A stretch of DNA of 64,000 nucleotides. Origin: Bacteriovorax sp. Seq25_V. Lineage in GTDB: Bacteria > Bdellovibrionota > Bacteriovoracia > Bacteriovoracales > Bacteriovoracaceae. A program made the position numbers and the translations under genes. Position 1 is the stretch's first letter. Each line of letters opens with the position of its first letter. Shown in pieces: positions 17,227 to 26,283 of the stretch. The stretch spans positions 1 through 64,000 of the forward strand of contig NZ_AUNI01000016.1 in assembly GCF_000447795.1 (NCBI RefSeq), given 5' to 3'. Under the pieces are notes generated by a model. The model did no database searches, was not told the origin of the DNA, and saw only the letters and a program-made list of their open reading frames with translations.

Positions 17227-18387
17227 ATGGAAAACTACACTCAACTATTCCTTGTCATCATCCCAGGACTTGAAGGCCTAGCGATGGATGAAATTAAGAA
17301 TAAAGTTCCACTGGATATCTCTTCAAACTGGAATGCCCTTGAAATTCACAAGGGTGGGATTTCTATTAAGACAAATAATATAAGAGATATTCAAACTCTC
17401 CATCGAATATTAAAAATACCGACTCGCATTCTAATAAGACTCTCGACATTTAAAGCAAAGGATTTCCCTAAACTTTACAAACAGCTTTTGAAAATCGAAT
17501 GGGCAAACTACATCCCTTGGGTTCTTCCAGAGTTAAAGTTTTCAAGTTTTAATGCGAAGTTATTTGACGATAGAAAAGTGAAAAAAACGCTCATCGATGC
17601 CATTAATGATCAGACCAAGGCCAGTCCTCCCAAACTCAAATATAAGGATCTAAAGTGGCAGGAGTGCCCAACTGTTTATATTAGAAATGAGGAAAATGAA
17701 GTTACAGTAAGCCTTGATCTAACTGGAGAGCGTCTTGATCGTCGTGGAAAGAAGCTTTTAACAACCAAGGCCCCAATCAGAGAATCAATCGCGGCAGCAA
17801 TGTTTCAAAATATTACAAACCTTTGTAAGGACAGAGCTTCGTCGCTCACTCTCTTCGATCCAATGGCCGGCAGTGGAACGATTCTTTTTGAAGCTCATGA
17901 TTTTAGCTTTACAAATCCAAGGCATTTTAACTTTCAAGAGATGCCTTTTTTCTTTAAGAATCAATTCTCACAAAACGTAGAAATGCTCCCCGCGAATCTT
18001 GACCTTATCAAAATTCTAAGCAATGACATTGATGAAGAAGCGGCCAATACTCTTAAGGAAAACGCACAAGAATATGATATTGAGAACCTTTCGGTTCTGA
18101 CCGGAAACTTCTTTGAAAAGAAGTTAGATGAACTTAAAGGACAAGATAATCTCGTAATCCTTTCAAATCCTCCATATAATAAGCGAATAAAGACAGATGT
18201 GAAAATGGATGAGTTCTTAGAAATGTTTATGAAAAAAGCAACAGAGCTGAGTCCAATTATAATTTGTATTATCACCCCAATCGAGCACCCAATTCCAGTT
18301 CTCCCAAATTACAAGAGAACTGAGCTTAAACCCGTTTTAAATGGTGGTCTCGAAACAAAGATAGTCTCTTACGTTAAAAGCTTGTAG
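17227..18387 (+). CDS. THUMP-domain class I RNA methyltransferase (RlmL-type)
   Basis: 386 residues. The N-terminal about 160 residues form ferredoxin-like/THUMP modules (FLVIIPGLEGLAMDEIK). A Rossmann methyltransferase follows, with SLDLTGERLDRRG, FDPMAGSGTILFEA (SAM motif I) and ILSNPPYNKRI (catalytic NPPY). This pattern fits N2-guanosine methyltransferases of 23S rRNA such as RlmL-N. It is divergent from the PAP2 gene and overlaps the convergent U32 gene by 19 bp at the 3' end. Confidence 0.88.
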   Translation: MENYTQLFLVIIPGLEGLAMDEIKNKVPLDISSNWNALEIHKGGISIKTNNIRDIQTLHRILKIPTRILIRLSTFKAKDFPKLYKQLLKIEWANYIPWVLPELKFSSFNAKLFDDRKVKKTLIDAINDQTKASPPKLKYKDLKWQECPTVYIRNEENEVTVSLDLTGERLDRRGKKLLTTKAPIRESIAAAMFQNITNLCKDRASSLTLFDPMAGSGTILFEAHDFSFTNPRHFNFQEMPFFFKNQFSQNVEMLPANLDLIKILSNDIDEEAANTLKENAQEYDIENLSVLTGNFFEKKLDELKGQDNLVILSNPPYNKRIKTDVKMDEFLEMFMKKATELSPIIICIITPIEHPIPVLPNYKRTELKPVLNGGLETKIVSYVKSL

Positions 18388-19553
18388 ACCATTGTTTTAA
18401 CAGAAATCGCTGAGACATGAGGGATGAGAACAATGTCCCCAGACTTAGCACTTTCGATATCAAGTAACTGACTATTTCTTAGAAAGTTTATTTTAACTTT
18501 TTTCTCTCTGCCATCAGGAGTAAGAAGAGATAATTCATCTCCTAGCTTGAGAGTCACGTCACGACCTTTGATAATCAGAGCAATATAGTTTTTCTTATTT
18601 ACATCAATAACTTCACCAACGAAGTTATCATCTTGTCTCACAATTCTTTGATTCTTCAATTTTTTAAAGAGAACATCACTCTTGTTAACATGGAAAAAAC
18701 CACGAATGACTGTTCCTGGATAGCTATCTTTGACCTTTTGGACGAAATCAGAATCAAACTTGTCGTTCAAAGATGCTACGTCTTTTAAAATACTCTTATC
18801 TTCAATGTGACGGATATCAATTCTTAAAAAATCCAGCCCAATATCTTTTAGCTCATCAATATACTCAAGAATAAAATGATCTTTAGTATTAAACATAAAA
18901 GTTCCATGGACATTTTCAATCACGGGAAAACCCTTATGGGCAGACTCCTCGCTTGAAGCACTAACTTCAACAGGAATTTCGTTTACTTGATAATACTCAC
19001 GCTTCTCTTCTTCAAAAAGTGGAGTTACTAACTTTCGTGGCGTATAAAAAAGAAGAATGCGACCAACACCAAGAAATTCAATTTCAAGTCCTAGCTTCTC
19101 AATATACTCTTTGATTGTTTCTTTATTAAGTTCAAGAGAGAGAATAACACGCTTTAATCTCTCACCTAGAAGCTTCTTCCAAACTTCGATTGAGCGATAA
19201 TTATGGTAAGCACCACTTTCTAAAATAAGTTGAATATCAATAGTTGGAAAATTATCCTGAACATAGCTAACAGCTCCAGGGTCTTGTATTCTGATTGCTG
19301 TAAAGTTTTTAAAATCAATACGACCAATATGTGACTTTACCATATTAAAGTCAGTCTCAGTCATTAAGATATCCCATTCAAGAATAGGACGAATTCCCTC
19401 TTCATTTAATTTTGTAGCAAGAGAATTGAGTTCATCAATTTTGAGTGTCCCAATTTTTGAAAGTAGACTTGGAGCAAGGATCGCTTCGTTATAGCCAGCA
19501 TCCTTTAGGATTTTAATATCTTCAAAACTATTTACATACGAAACTAATTTCAC
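18369..19553 (-). CDS. U32-family protein, second of a tandem pair
   Basis: 394 residues. The N-terminus (MKLVSYVNSFEDIKILKDAGYNEAIL) and repeated beta-alpha units look like the TIM-barrel part of the U32 peptidase family. HGTFMFNTKDHFILEYIDELKDIGLDFLRID resembles the central region, with a small beta domain at the C-terminus. The Cys residues of the iron-sulfur signature in the partner are missing here. It overlaps the upstream U32 gene by 4 bp (ATGA), an arrangement like the paired trhP1/trhP2 (yrrN/yrrO) genes of Bacillus for tRNA wobble uridine hydroxylation. Probable accessory subunit; function inferred from context. Confidence 0.7.
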   Translation of the reverse strand: MKLVSYVNSFEDIKILKDAGYNEAILAPSLLSKIGTLKIDELNSLATKLNEEGIRPILEWDILMTETDFNMVKSHIGRIDFKNFTAIRIQDPGAVSYVQDNFPTIDIQLILESGAYHNYRSIEVWKKLLGERLKRVILSLELNKETIKEYIEKLGLEIEFLGVGRILLFYTPRKLVTPLFEEEKREYYQVNEIPVEVSASSEESAHKGFPVIENVHGTFMFNTKDHFILEYIDELKDIGLDFLRIDIRHIEDKSILKDVASLNDKFDSDFVQKVKDSYPGTVIRGFFHVNKSDVLFKKLKNQRIVRQDDNFVGEVIDVNKKNYIALIIKGRDVTLKLGDELSLLTPDGREKKVKINFLRNSQLLDIESAKSGDIVLIPHVSAISVKTMVYKLLT

Positions 19554-20746
19554 TGTATGACCTTTCTTCTTAAAAGGTTATTCCCATCAATTCCTGGAAC
19601 AAATGGAATTTTAACAATGGAACCAGGATTAGATCTCTCAATATTCTCTCCTAGTACGTTCTTTATAAAATCAATATTAAACGAAACAGATGGTCCCTTA
19701 AATGGAAGAACTTCTAACTGATCTCCAACATTAAATGCACTTTTTACTTCAACAAGTAGAAATTTTCCTTCAACTGCTTCAAGAACAGCACCAGTTGCAG
19801 CGTATTCTTTTATTTCATGTTCCCTATCGCTATAGATAGTATCAGCACCTGCTGGGTTTATCAGAGATGCTTCCGTATATGCACGGTGAGTAACTTTATT
19901 AAGCTCGGCCTCCCAACGACCAAGATCGTCGCTGAGGAAGTTTCCATGTTCACGATAATAGTCCAGGGCTTCACTATATACTTTAGAAATTGTTCCAGCA
20001 TAGAGATAAGACTTCATTCTTCCTTCTACTTTTAATGAATCAATACCTGCATCGATAAATTCTTGAAGGACACGAATTCCCTCAAGGTCTTTAGAGCTCA
20101 TGAAAAAGCTATTTTTTGCTTCCATGTCAGCGCCTTCAAGCTTATATTCGAAACGACAGCTATGAGCGCAACCACCACGATTACTATCACGGCCTTGTGT
20201 ATAATTTGAGATGACACAGTTTCCAGAAAATGCCATACACATTGAACCATGAACAAACATCTCAATCTCAATATCAGCTTCTTTTTTAATCTTGCCCGCG
20301 TCTTTTATTGTTACTTCTCGGCCAAGAACAATTCTTGTCACCCCAAGTTTTTTCCACATTTTTGCAGCTTCTACGTTGAGGCAAGATGCTTGTGTCGAAA
20401 GATGAATTTCAAGCTTTGTATTTTGACTAATATACTCAATTACTCCGGGGTCAGAAACAATAACCGCATCAACTCCAACTTCATCGAGATAAACAATAAA
20501 TTCATGGAGACCGTCAAAGTCTTTGTCATGGAAGAAACTATTTAGAACAACATAGACGAGTGCACCCTTTCCATGTGCATACTCAACACCTTCTTTAATC
20601 TGTTCGACTGTAAAGTTCTCTGCTGCCGAACGAAGGCCAAATTTTTGTCCGCCTAAATAAACAGCATTAGCACCGTAATTAACGGCAACTTTTAATTTAT
20701 CTAAACTTCCCGCCGGTGCTAATAACTCCGGTGTCCAATAATTCAT
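19550..20746 (-). CDS. U32-family protein, TrhP-like tRNA hydroxylation factor
   Basis: 398 residues. The N-terminal PELLAPAGSLDKLKVAVNYGA and AVYLGGQKFGLR are the U32 hallmark. The signature CVISNYTQGRDSNRGGCAHSCRF provides conserved Cys residues, and VEGRMKS follows. Members of this type (TrhP/YegQ) take part in prephenate-dependent 5-hydroxyuridine formation in tRNA rather than proteolysis. GGAG lies upstream of ATG 20746. First gene of the two-gene U32 operon. Confidence 0.85.
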   Translation of the reverse strand: MNYWTPELLAPAGSLDKLKVAVNYGANAVYLGGQKFGLRSAAENFTVEQIKEGVEYAHGKGALVYVVLNSFFHDKDFDGLHEFIVYLDEVGVDAVIVSDPGVIEYISQNTKLEIHLSTQASCLNVEAAKMWKKLGVTRIVLGREVTIKDAGKIKKEADIEIEMFVHGSMCMAFSGNCVISNYTQGRDSNRGGCAHSCRFEYKLEGADMEAKNSFFMSSKDLEGIRVLQEFIDAGIDSLKVEGRMKSYLYAGTISKVYSEALDYYREHGNFLSDDLGRWEAELNKVTHRAYTEASLINPAGADTIYSDREHEIKEYAATGAVLEAVEGKFLLVEVKSAFNVGDQLEVLPFKGPSVSFNIDFIKNVLGENIERSNPGSIVKIPFVPGIDGNNLLRRKVIQ

Positions 20747-20817
20747 AAATAGGCTCCTTTATCCATCTTCTATGTAGCAGAAATTTCATGTAGAATAAAG
20801 GGTATCAAGGTAATAAG

Positions 20818-21954
20818 ATGAAGTTTTTACGTGTTTTAACAAAATGCATCATTTATGGATTAATAAGTATTATTGTGCTTGTTACAGGCGCAGGTATATA
20901 CAAATACAAGTCGACTCCTGAACGAATTCGGCCAGTCCCCTTCAATATTCCAAATAACTTATACTTAGAAAATGAAGTTGCTGAATTAAGCGATATTTTG
21001 ATAATTGGAGACAATTTTGCCATTGATTTCAACGACCAAATTGAAGGAATGATCGAATCATTATCAAAAGGGCTAAAGAAACCAATATCTATTTATAACT
21101 ATGCAACTGCAAATGAGGCCATCTATCGCACGATCGAAAAAGTAAAGGCGCTCAAGACATTGCCTCCAATTGTTATCTACATGGGTGGTTCCAGTGAGTT
21201 TGCTGAGGACATTTATCCTCCAAAACTGTCAAATTTTTGGATGAATTTTAAACGATACCAAGATGATTATCTTAATACCCTAATGATTATCTCCCCAGCA
21301 ACTTCGAGACTGATCTACAAAAAGGACGAAATAAAAATCCTAAACAAGGAAATTATTCCATTTCAATTTCATGGAGACCTTTGGTACCAACGAGTATCTG
21401 AAGCTACTTATTTCATTTACCAAGATTATTTAAGAGACCTCATTGATTTAATCCAAGAGAAGAAGGCAATAAGCTTAATTATTACTCCGCCAGTGAATCT
21501 TCAGGCCGAAGTTAAGAAGGCTTGCGACAATTCAGTTCTAGATGAAATAACAATCTCACAAAATGAAATCAAAGTACTAATGGATGAGAATAAATATAAA
21601 GACGCTTACAGACAAATTGTAGCTCTCGATAAAACAGCGATCGGAAATGCTCGCACAAAGTATCTCAGAGGAAAGGCAGAGTTTGAATTAGGAATGTTTA
21701 AAGAAGCAAAAGAAACATTAACTCTTTCAAAGGCTCTCGAATGTTCTCCACCGCGAGCTAGTGTCATCATTAACTCAATACAAAAGAAAATCGCACAGGA
21801 AAAAAACGTTGATATTATTAAGTTTGATGAAATCATCAATAGCAATTTTGGTAAAGATGTACTCTTTATCGACAGTGAGAAGCCACAATTCATTTACTGG
21901 GAAAAACTTGTTAATCGCCTTACAATCAAACTTAGAGGATTATTAGAGTTATGA
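20818..21954 (+). CDS. Membrane-anchored SGNH-like protein with atypical active site
   Basis: 378 residues. One N-terminal membrane segment (about 8-28), then a periplasmic domain with DILIIGDNFAIDF, PIVIYMGGSSEFAE and LIITPPVNL, which follow the block I, III and V order of SGNH/GDSL hydrolases. The block I nucleophile Ser appears to be replaced by Asn (GDN). Residues about 270-340 look like a TPR-type helical pair (YKDAYRQIVALDK, KYLRGKAEFELGMFKEAKETL). It overlaps the cNMP-binding gene by 4 bp (ATGA). Function unknown; enzymatic activity is doubtful. Confidence 0.6.
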   Translation: MKFLRVLTKCIIYGLISIIVLVTGAGIYKYKSTPERIRPVPFNIPNNLYLENEVAELSDILIIGDNFAIDFNDQIEGMIESLSKGLKKPISIYNYATANEAIYRTIEKVKALKTLPPIVIYMGGSSEFAEDIYPPKLSNFWMNFKRYQDDYLNTLMIISPATSRLIYKKDEIKILNKEIIPFQFHGDLWYQRVSEATYFIYQDYLRDLIDLIQEKKAISLIITPPVNLQAEVKKACDNSVLDEITISQNEIKVLMDENKYKDAYRQIVALDKTAIGNARTKYLRGKAEFELGMFKEAKETLTLSKALECSPPRASVIINSIQKKIAQEKNVDIIKFDEIINSNFGKDVLFIDSEKPQFIYWEKLVNRLTIKLRGLLEL

Positions 21955-22385
21955 GTATTGCAAAAAAAAGATTCAAGAAAAATGATATTATCTGTAGAAC
22001 AGGAGATGATGATCAAACACTTTACTTCGTTGAAAAAGGCAGTCTTCTTGTCTTCGTAATTGATGGTACACAAGTTACGCCAATAGCATATATTGGAACA
22101 GATGAATTTGTTGGTGAACTTTCATACTTTGATAAGAATAATAGAAGTGCATATGTCATGGCCCTTGATGAAGCAGAACTTCTCTCAATTCCAACAACTC
22201 AACAAGAAGATGTTATGCCAGACTGGACAATCAAGTTAGCGAGAAACTTAACAAAAAGAATCCGTCACATTGATCACTTAATTTCCAAGCAGGGTATAAA
22301 AAGAAAGAATGTTGAATCAATCAAACCATTATCAATCGAGCAACAACGAAATATTCTTAAAATAATTTCAGAAACAAAGAAATAA
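21951..22385 (+). CDS. Cyclic-nucleotide-binding-domain protein
   Basis: 144 residues made almost entirely of one cNMP-binding beta barrel: FKKNDIICRTGDDDQTLYFVEKGSLLVFV, then GTDEFVGELSYFDKNNRSAYVMALDEAELLSI. GELSYF and NRSAYV correspond to the phosphate-binding cassette. A basic helical tail follows, with no DNA-binding helix-turn-helix, so it is not a Crp-type regulator. Translationally coupled to the SGNH-like membrane protein gene upstream and probably its partner. Confidence 0.8.
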   Translation: MSIAKKRFKKNDIICRTGDDDQTLYFVEKGSLLVFVIDGTQVTPIAYIGTDEFVGELSYFDKNNRSAYVMALDEAELLSIPTTQQEDVMPDWTIKLARNLTKRIRHIDHLISKQGIKRKNVESIKPLSIEQQRNILKIISETKK

Positions 22386-22389
22386 AAAA

Positions 22390-22413
22390 GGCCAGGTAAA
22401 CCTGGCCAATTTT
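22390..22413. terminator. Bidirectional terminator between cNMP protein and mdh
   Basis: GGCCAGG, loop TAAA, CCTGGCC. To the right it is followed by AATTTTATT. On the minus strand it is followed by a run of six T. It terminates both convergent genes. Confidence 0.88.
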
Positions 22414-22417
22414 ATTA

Positions 22418-23404
22418 TTAGATTAATCCAAGATCTTTTACAGTATCTCTTTCAATTCTTAACTCTTCAAGAGTTGCATTAAATTTTTCAGTTCCAAATT
22501 CATTGTGCTCACGACCTTCAACTACAATTAGTTTTCCGTTTTCAACACGACAAGGGAAAGAAAAGATAAGACCTGCGTCAACTCCGTATTGACCAGTAGA
22601 AGAAAGACACATAGAGAATGTCTCTCCTGCTGGAGTATCGTGAGTTAGGTTATATACACCTTGAACACAAGCGTTTGCAGCTGAAGCAGCAGAAGAAGCT
22701 CCTCTTGCTTTAATAATCGCTGCACCTCTTTGTTGTACAGTCTTGATGAAATCACCTTTCAACCACTCGTGGTCAGTGATAACTTCGTGTGCTTTTTTAC
22801 CACCGATTTTAGCATTGTAAAAATCTGGGTATTGAGTTGCAGAGTGATTACCCCAAATCGTCATATCTGTTACAGTCTTAACATCTGCCCCAGCTTTGAT
22901 TGCTAATTGAGTTTTTGCTCTGTTCTCATCAAGAGTTGTCATTGCAAAGAATCTATCTTTTGGAAGTCCTGAAGACTCCATTGCGATTAGACAGTTTGTA
23001 TTACATGGGTTTCCAACTACGAATAGTTTACAGTCTGAAGCACCATGAGCGGCCATTGCTTTTCCTAGAGGTCCAAAGATTCCACCATTAACTTTTAGTA
23101 GATCTCCACGCTCCATACCATCTTTTCTCGGAACTGCACCAATTGCAAGAACCCAGTTAGCATCTTTGAAAGCAACTTCCATTTTATCAGTACAAACAAT
23201 ATTCTTTAATAGTGGAAATGCACAATCCTCAAGTTCCATTTTTACACCTTCAAGAGCACCAAGTGCTTGAGGTAGTTCTAAAAGCTGTAACTCAACTTCA
23301 GTATCTGTTCCAAACATTTGCCCTGAAGCGATTCTAAAAAGAATTGCATAACCAATTTGACCAGCTGCACCCGTAACTGCAACCTTTACTCTTTTAGCCG
23401 TCAT
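22418..23404 (-). CDS. mdh: Malate dehydrogenase
   Basis: 328 residues, the length of the 'cytosolic-like' NAD-malate dehydrogenases. It oxidises malate to oxaloacetate in the TCA cycle. Motifs are [21 protein letters not shown] (NAD loop), [12 protein letters not shown] with the substrate Arg, and [14 protein letters not shown] with the catalytic His. AAAGGAG lies at ideal spacing before ATG 23404. Monocistronic, with a terminator at 22390. Confidence 0.97.
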   Translation of the reverse strand: MTAKRVKVAVTGAAGQIGYAILFRIASGQMFGTDTEVELQLLELPQALGALEGVKMELEDCAFPLLKNIVCTDKMEVAFKDANWVLAIGAVPRKDGMERGDLLKVNGGIFGPLGKAMAAHGASDCKLFVVGNPCNTNCLIAMESSGLPKDRFFAMTTLDENRAKTQLAIKAGADVKTVTDMTIWGNHSATQYPDFYNAKIGGKKAHEVITDHEWLKGDFIKTVQQRGAAIIKARGASSAASAANACVQGVYNLTHDTPAGETFSMCLSSTGQYGVDAGLIFSFPCRVENGKLIVVEGREHNEFGTEKFNATLEELRIERDTVKDLGLI

Positions 23405-23497
23405 ACGTGACTCCTTTATATGTTGTGTGAAATAATTAGATGGCTATAATGTATCACAGAGTGTAAAAATTAATAGTCTCACCATGTTATGCAAAAT

Positions 23498-23526
23498 TTG
23501 ACTGGTTCGAGAATTAAATCTAAAAT
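23498..23526 (+). promoter_or_regulatory. Sigma-70 promoter candidate
   Basis: TTGACT at 23498-23503, a 17-bp spacer, and TAAAAT at 23521-23526, giving a start point near 23533 and a leader of about 20 nt before the gene at 23555, which has AGGGAAG as ribosome-binding site. Confidence 0.55.
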
Positions 23527-23554
23527 TTGTTTTTAGAATCATTAGGGAAGTTAA

Positions 23555-24163
23555 ATGAATAATCCAAATAGCAATAAGCAGGGCGCACCAGGTCAAGGGA
23601 AGAAGAATAATAACCGACGTCGCCACTACAATAAGAACAAATCGAAAAATCCAAATGCTCAAGCAAATGGTAATGGTAATAATCCAGGTAGTTCAAACTC
23701 AAGTAAAAAAAGACCATTTAATAATCGTCGTAAACAAAACCCTGTTAAACTAAGTGGTCTTGATTTTGTAACGACAAAATATTTAAACCTTCTTGAGCAA
23801 CACCTTCAAGCGCGCAGAAAATATTTTGAGAACTTTGATAAGGTACAAGGTCCGGCCTTAGAAAAACTTGAATATAATTTTATTGAGTCGCAGAAAGTTT
23901 TTCTGGCCTTCAAAGAAAGACTGAGCCCAGAGGACCTCGAAGCATTTGAAAAGCACTTCAACTCTTACAAACCGGATTTTACATATTCATCAAACCATAA
24001 TATTGACCCGCTTGAGACTACTATTGAAGTGGCAGACGAACAAATCCAGGACCCTCACCTATTAGAAAGTCAAAAAAGAGCGTTTCAAGACTACTCTGAT
24101 GATACAGAGGAGTCGATGGGAAGCATTGATGACTATAAGAAATATAAAGGTATAACAGAATAA
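23555..24163 (+). CDS. Hypothetical protein with disordered Asn/Lys/Arg-rich N-terminus
   Basis: 202 residues. The first about 70 are low complexity, dominated by Asn, Gly, Lys and Arg (RRRHYNKNK, NGNGNNPGSSNSSKKR), and are likely disordered and nucleic-acid binding. The middle (about 75-140) is a helical segment (KYLNLLEQHLQARRKYFENF), and the tail is acidic. No known family is recognised. The basic N-terminus suggests an RNA-associated cytoplasmic protein, but this is inference. It has its own promoter candidate and terminator. Confidence 0.8.
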   Translation: MNNPNSNKQGAPGQGKKNNNRRRHYNKNKSKNPNAQANGNGNNPGSSNSSKKRPFNNRRKQNPVKLSGLDFVTTKYLNLLEQHLQARRKYFENFDKVQGPALEKLEYNFIESQKVFLAFKERLSPEDLEAFEKHFNSYKPDFTYSSNHNIDPLETTIEVADEQIQDPHLLESQKRAFQDYSDDTEESMGSIDDYKKYKGITE

Positions 24164-24167
24164 AAAA

Positions 24168-24193
24168 AGGCCGCATCATGCGACCTTTTTTTT
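24168..24193. terminator. Bidirectional terminator
   Basis: A hairpin of GGCCGCA and TGCGACC around TCA with one mismatch, flanked by seven A on the left and nine T on the right. It serves the rightward gene ending at 24163 and probably also the leftward XRE gene ending at 24216. Confidence 0.85.
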
Positions 24194-24215
24194 TATCATT
24201 AAAAATAATTTTTAA

Positions 24216-24530
24216 TTAAGAAAGAACTTGCGAAGCTTGTGTGTCAGTTGTAGCTCCAACTACTCCACTACCTTTAGTTAGATAATTATTTAATGTATTC
24301 TCGTGATCTTTAAGAATTGCATCTCTTAAGTCATCGTGTGAAATGTCTAGGATCTCTGCAACTCTGTTAAGCATTTTCAGAGGAATGTTACAAAGAGCTC
24401 TTTCAACGTTAGAAATGAACTGACCATTCTTATAACCTAAAAGGTGTGACAACTCTGATTGAGAGTAACCTTTTACATGTTGCGTTCTTTTGTCCTTTAT
24501 TAGCTTTGCAATGTTTTCAAAACTTCTCAT
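24216..24530 (-). CDS. XRE-family HTH regulator
   Basis: 104 residues. The helix-turn-helix is YSQSELSHLLGYKNGQFISNVERALCNIP (about 22-50), followed by KMLNRVAEILDISHDDL, the classic Cro/CI layout. The tail of about 30 residues is Thr/Ser/Ala-rich. GGAG lies just before the ATG. Standing alone between terminators; targets unknown. A terminator-like hairpin lies in its possible leader (24606-24630). Confidence 0.88.
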   Translation of the reverse strand: MRSFENIAKLIKDKRTQHVKGYSQSELSHLLGYKNGQFISNVERALCNIPLKMLNRVAEILDISHDDLRDAILKDHENTLNNYLTKGSGVVGATTDTQASQVLS

Positions 24531-24605
24531 ATATTTCTCCTTTTAAAATAGCTAGATAACTAACTTACTTATAGACTATATAAACGATTCGGATTTTTTT
24601 CAAAT

Positions 24606-24630
24606 AAAAAAAGGTTAAATTTCATTAACC
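24606..24630 (-). terminator. Terminator-like hairpin upstream of the XRE gene
   Basis: Read on the minus strand: GGTTAA, a 6-nt loop, TTAACC, then seven T. The 6-bp stem is weak but the U-tract is good. It lies 76 bases upstream of the XRE start codon, so it could attenuate that gene or end a short transcript arising in the gene-free region. Confidence 0.4.
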
Positions 24631-24903
24631 CCATTTTATTGTAATATCAGAATTACGACCACTTACACGTCTTTTCTAAATCTTAGCTTTAATTATAATC
24701 AATTTTATCGAGAAATCAATAGATTTTACTTCAAATCTTAATTTAATATTAACACTTTATTAGTCATTATCAAGAAATATTGATATTTATAAATAATTTT
24801 TGGCATTATTCTCTATGAAAGCTATTGAATATTTTTCAGAGTAACTGAAGAACCGACCTCATTGTTTAACTAGCCTAACTAAAATTTGCGTAAATAGATA
24901 ATA

Positions 24904-24928
24904 GAGACACTTAGGAATTAAGTGTCTC
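24904..24928 (-). terminator. Stem-loop after the guanine deaminase gene
   Basis: GAGACACTTA and its exact complement TAAGTGTCTC form a 10-bp stem with loop GGAAT, 16 bp beyond the stop of the leftward gene. The sequence after it on the minus strand is only moderately T-rich (TATTATCTATTT). A probable 3'-end structure. Confidence 0.6.
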
Positions 24929-24943
24929 ATCAATTATTTCTAC

Positions 24944-26251
24944 TTAATTAAGAATATTGCCACGATAGCTTGTCATCTGAATTTGACTATCGAATTGAAA
25001 CCTATTCTTTTGAGTTCTCTTTATTAGCTTTTTAAGAAGCTCTTCTGCTGTTAATACTGTCTTCTTAGGCATATCACCGATAACAACAAAGTTTAAAAAC
25101 TTTCCTTCTCCAAAATTACCAGAAGAATCCCCAATTTTTAATATCTCTGCTCCACGCTGAGTTGAACGATAAAGGGCCTGAGAATAAGAGGCATCTTTGT
25201 GACCACGCTTTAGGTTTTGATCAACAAATGAATTCATTACATCAAGCATTGATAAAAATGGACCTCCACCAATATCAGAAGCTAGTGACCAATTAACTTT
25301 AAACTTATTGGCCTTTTTGTAATCAAATAGCCCTGATCCAAGTCCTAGCTCTTTGTGTGGAGCATTTGAAGTTGGACAGTGAGCAATTGAAGTTCCTGTT
25401 TCAGCAAGTCTTTTTAGTTCTTGGTTCGAAAGATAAATTCCATGGCCCATGATTGTTTTTGGTCCAAGAATATTACATCTATCATAAATTTCGGTGTAAG
25501 TTTTTACGTCTTCAAAACCTTTTATAGAGCGATAAATAGAGAGTACAAAGTCAATTTCATTCTCAGTTTCACTTAAGTGAGTTTGAATAAAGCTCTTATG
25601 CTTATTTGCGATCTTTGCACCTTCGGCCATTGTCTTTGGGTCAGTCGTAATAGCAAAACGAGGAGTCATGACGTAGCGATTCTTATACTTCTTTGCAAGA
25701 TCTTTAACGATAGCAATGGCATCTTTTGGGTTTTGTAAAAGGTAATCCGGTGAGTTTAAAGTCATAAGCACGTTACCGATAATGAAGTCACCTTCAAATT
25801 GCTCAAATGCTTGCTCAACGCTATGGGCATGGATTGAACCATAGCATGCACCACCAATAGTTCCAGTTTGCGCCAACTCTTTAGTAAAGCTTTTAGCTTT
25901 CTTGGTCGCAAATGCCTTGCTCTTGAAATTTGCTTCGTAAGGCCAAGTATGATTTTCAAGCCACTGTAGTAAATTTTCTTTTGGCATCATGCGGACTTCA
26001 TCTTGTACCCAATGAAAATGGTTATCATAGAAACCAGGAGTTATTACTTTTGTTGAAAGATCGACCTCAACAATATGATCATTTTTTGATACTTTAAACT
26101 TTGATGCAACTTGTGACTTAGGGCACATTAAAACGATTTGATATCCTTGTTTTCCTTCTTTAGAAATGATGGCATAATCTGTAAGTAAGTTACATTTCTT
26201 ATCACTAATTGGGTTGATAAAATTTGAATATATAATTTTGTAATTTGCCAT
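24944..26251 (-). CDS. guaD: Guanine deaminase-like amidohydrolase
   Basis: 435 residues from ATG 26251 (GGAG upstream; a longer frame to 26314 would overlap the divergent gene). It hydrolyses guanine to xanthine and ammonia if correctly assigned. The metal ligands are visible: FYDNHFHW (His78, His80), FIQTHLSETENE, GHGIYLS, and SLASDIGGGPFLSML with the catalytic Asp. The SDxGGG block and the THLSE block are typical of guanine deaminase within the amidohydrolase superfamily. Its start is only 32 bp from the divergent NfeD gene. Confidence 0.85.
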   Translation of the reverse strand: MANYKIIYSNFINPISDKKCNLLTDYAIISKEGKQGYQIVLMCPKSQVASKFKVSKNDHIVEVDLSTKVITPGFYDNHFHWVQDEVRMMPKENLLQWLENHTWPYEANFKSKAFATKKAKSFTKELAQTGTIGGACYGSIHAHSVEQAFEQFEGDFIIGNVLMTLNSPDYLLQNPKDAIAIVKDLAKKYKNRYVMTPRFAITTDPKTMAEGAKIANKHKSFIQTHLSETENEIDFVLSIYRSIKGFEDVKTYTEIYDRCNILGPKTIMGHGIYLSNQELKRLAETGTSIAHCPTSNAPHKELGLGSGLFDYKKANKFKVNWSLASDIGGGPFLSMLDVMNSFVDQNLKRGHKDASYSQALYRSTQRGAEILKIGDSSGNFGEGKFLNFVVIGDMPKKTVLTAEELLKKLIKRTQKNRFQFDSQIQMTSYRGNILN

Positions 26252-26283
26252 AGTATCTCCAATAAATAAAACGAGGAAGCTCC

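Larger units (their letters stand above)
24531..24943. other. 413-bp AT-rich gene-free stretch
   Basis: No convincing coding frame on either strand. It holds a minus-strand terminator-like hairpin near the XRE gene (24606-24630), several TATAAT-like hexamers that are expected by chance at this composition, and a 10-bp stem-loop at the guanine deaminase end (24904-24928). It could carry the XRE promoter or a small RNA; nothing proves either. Confidence 0.5.
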
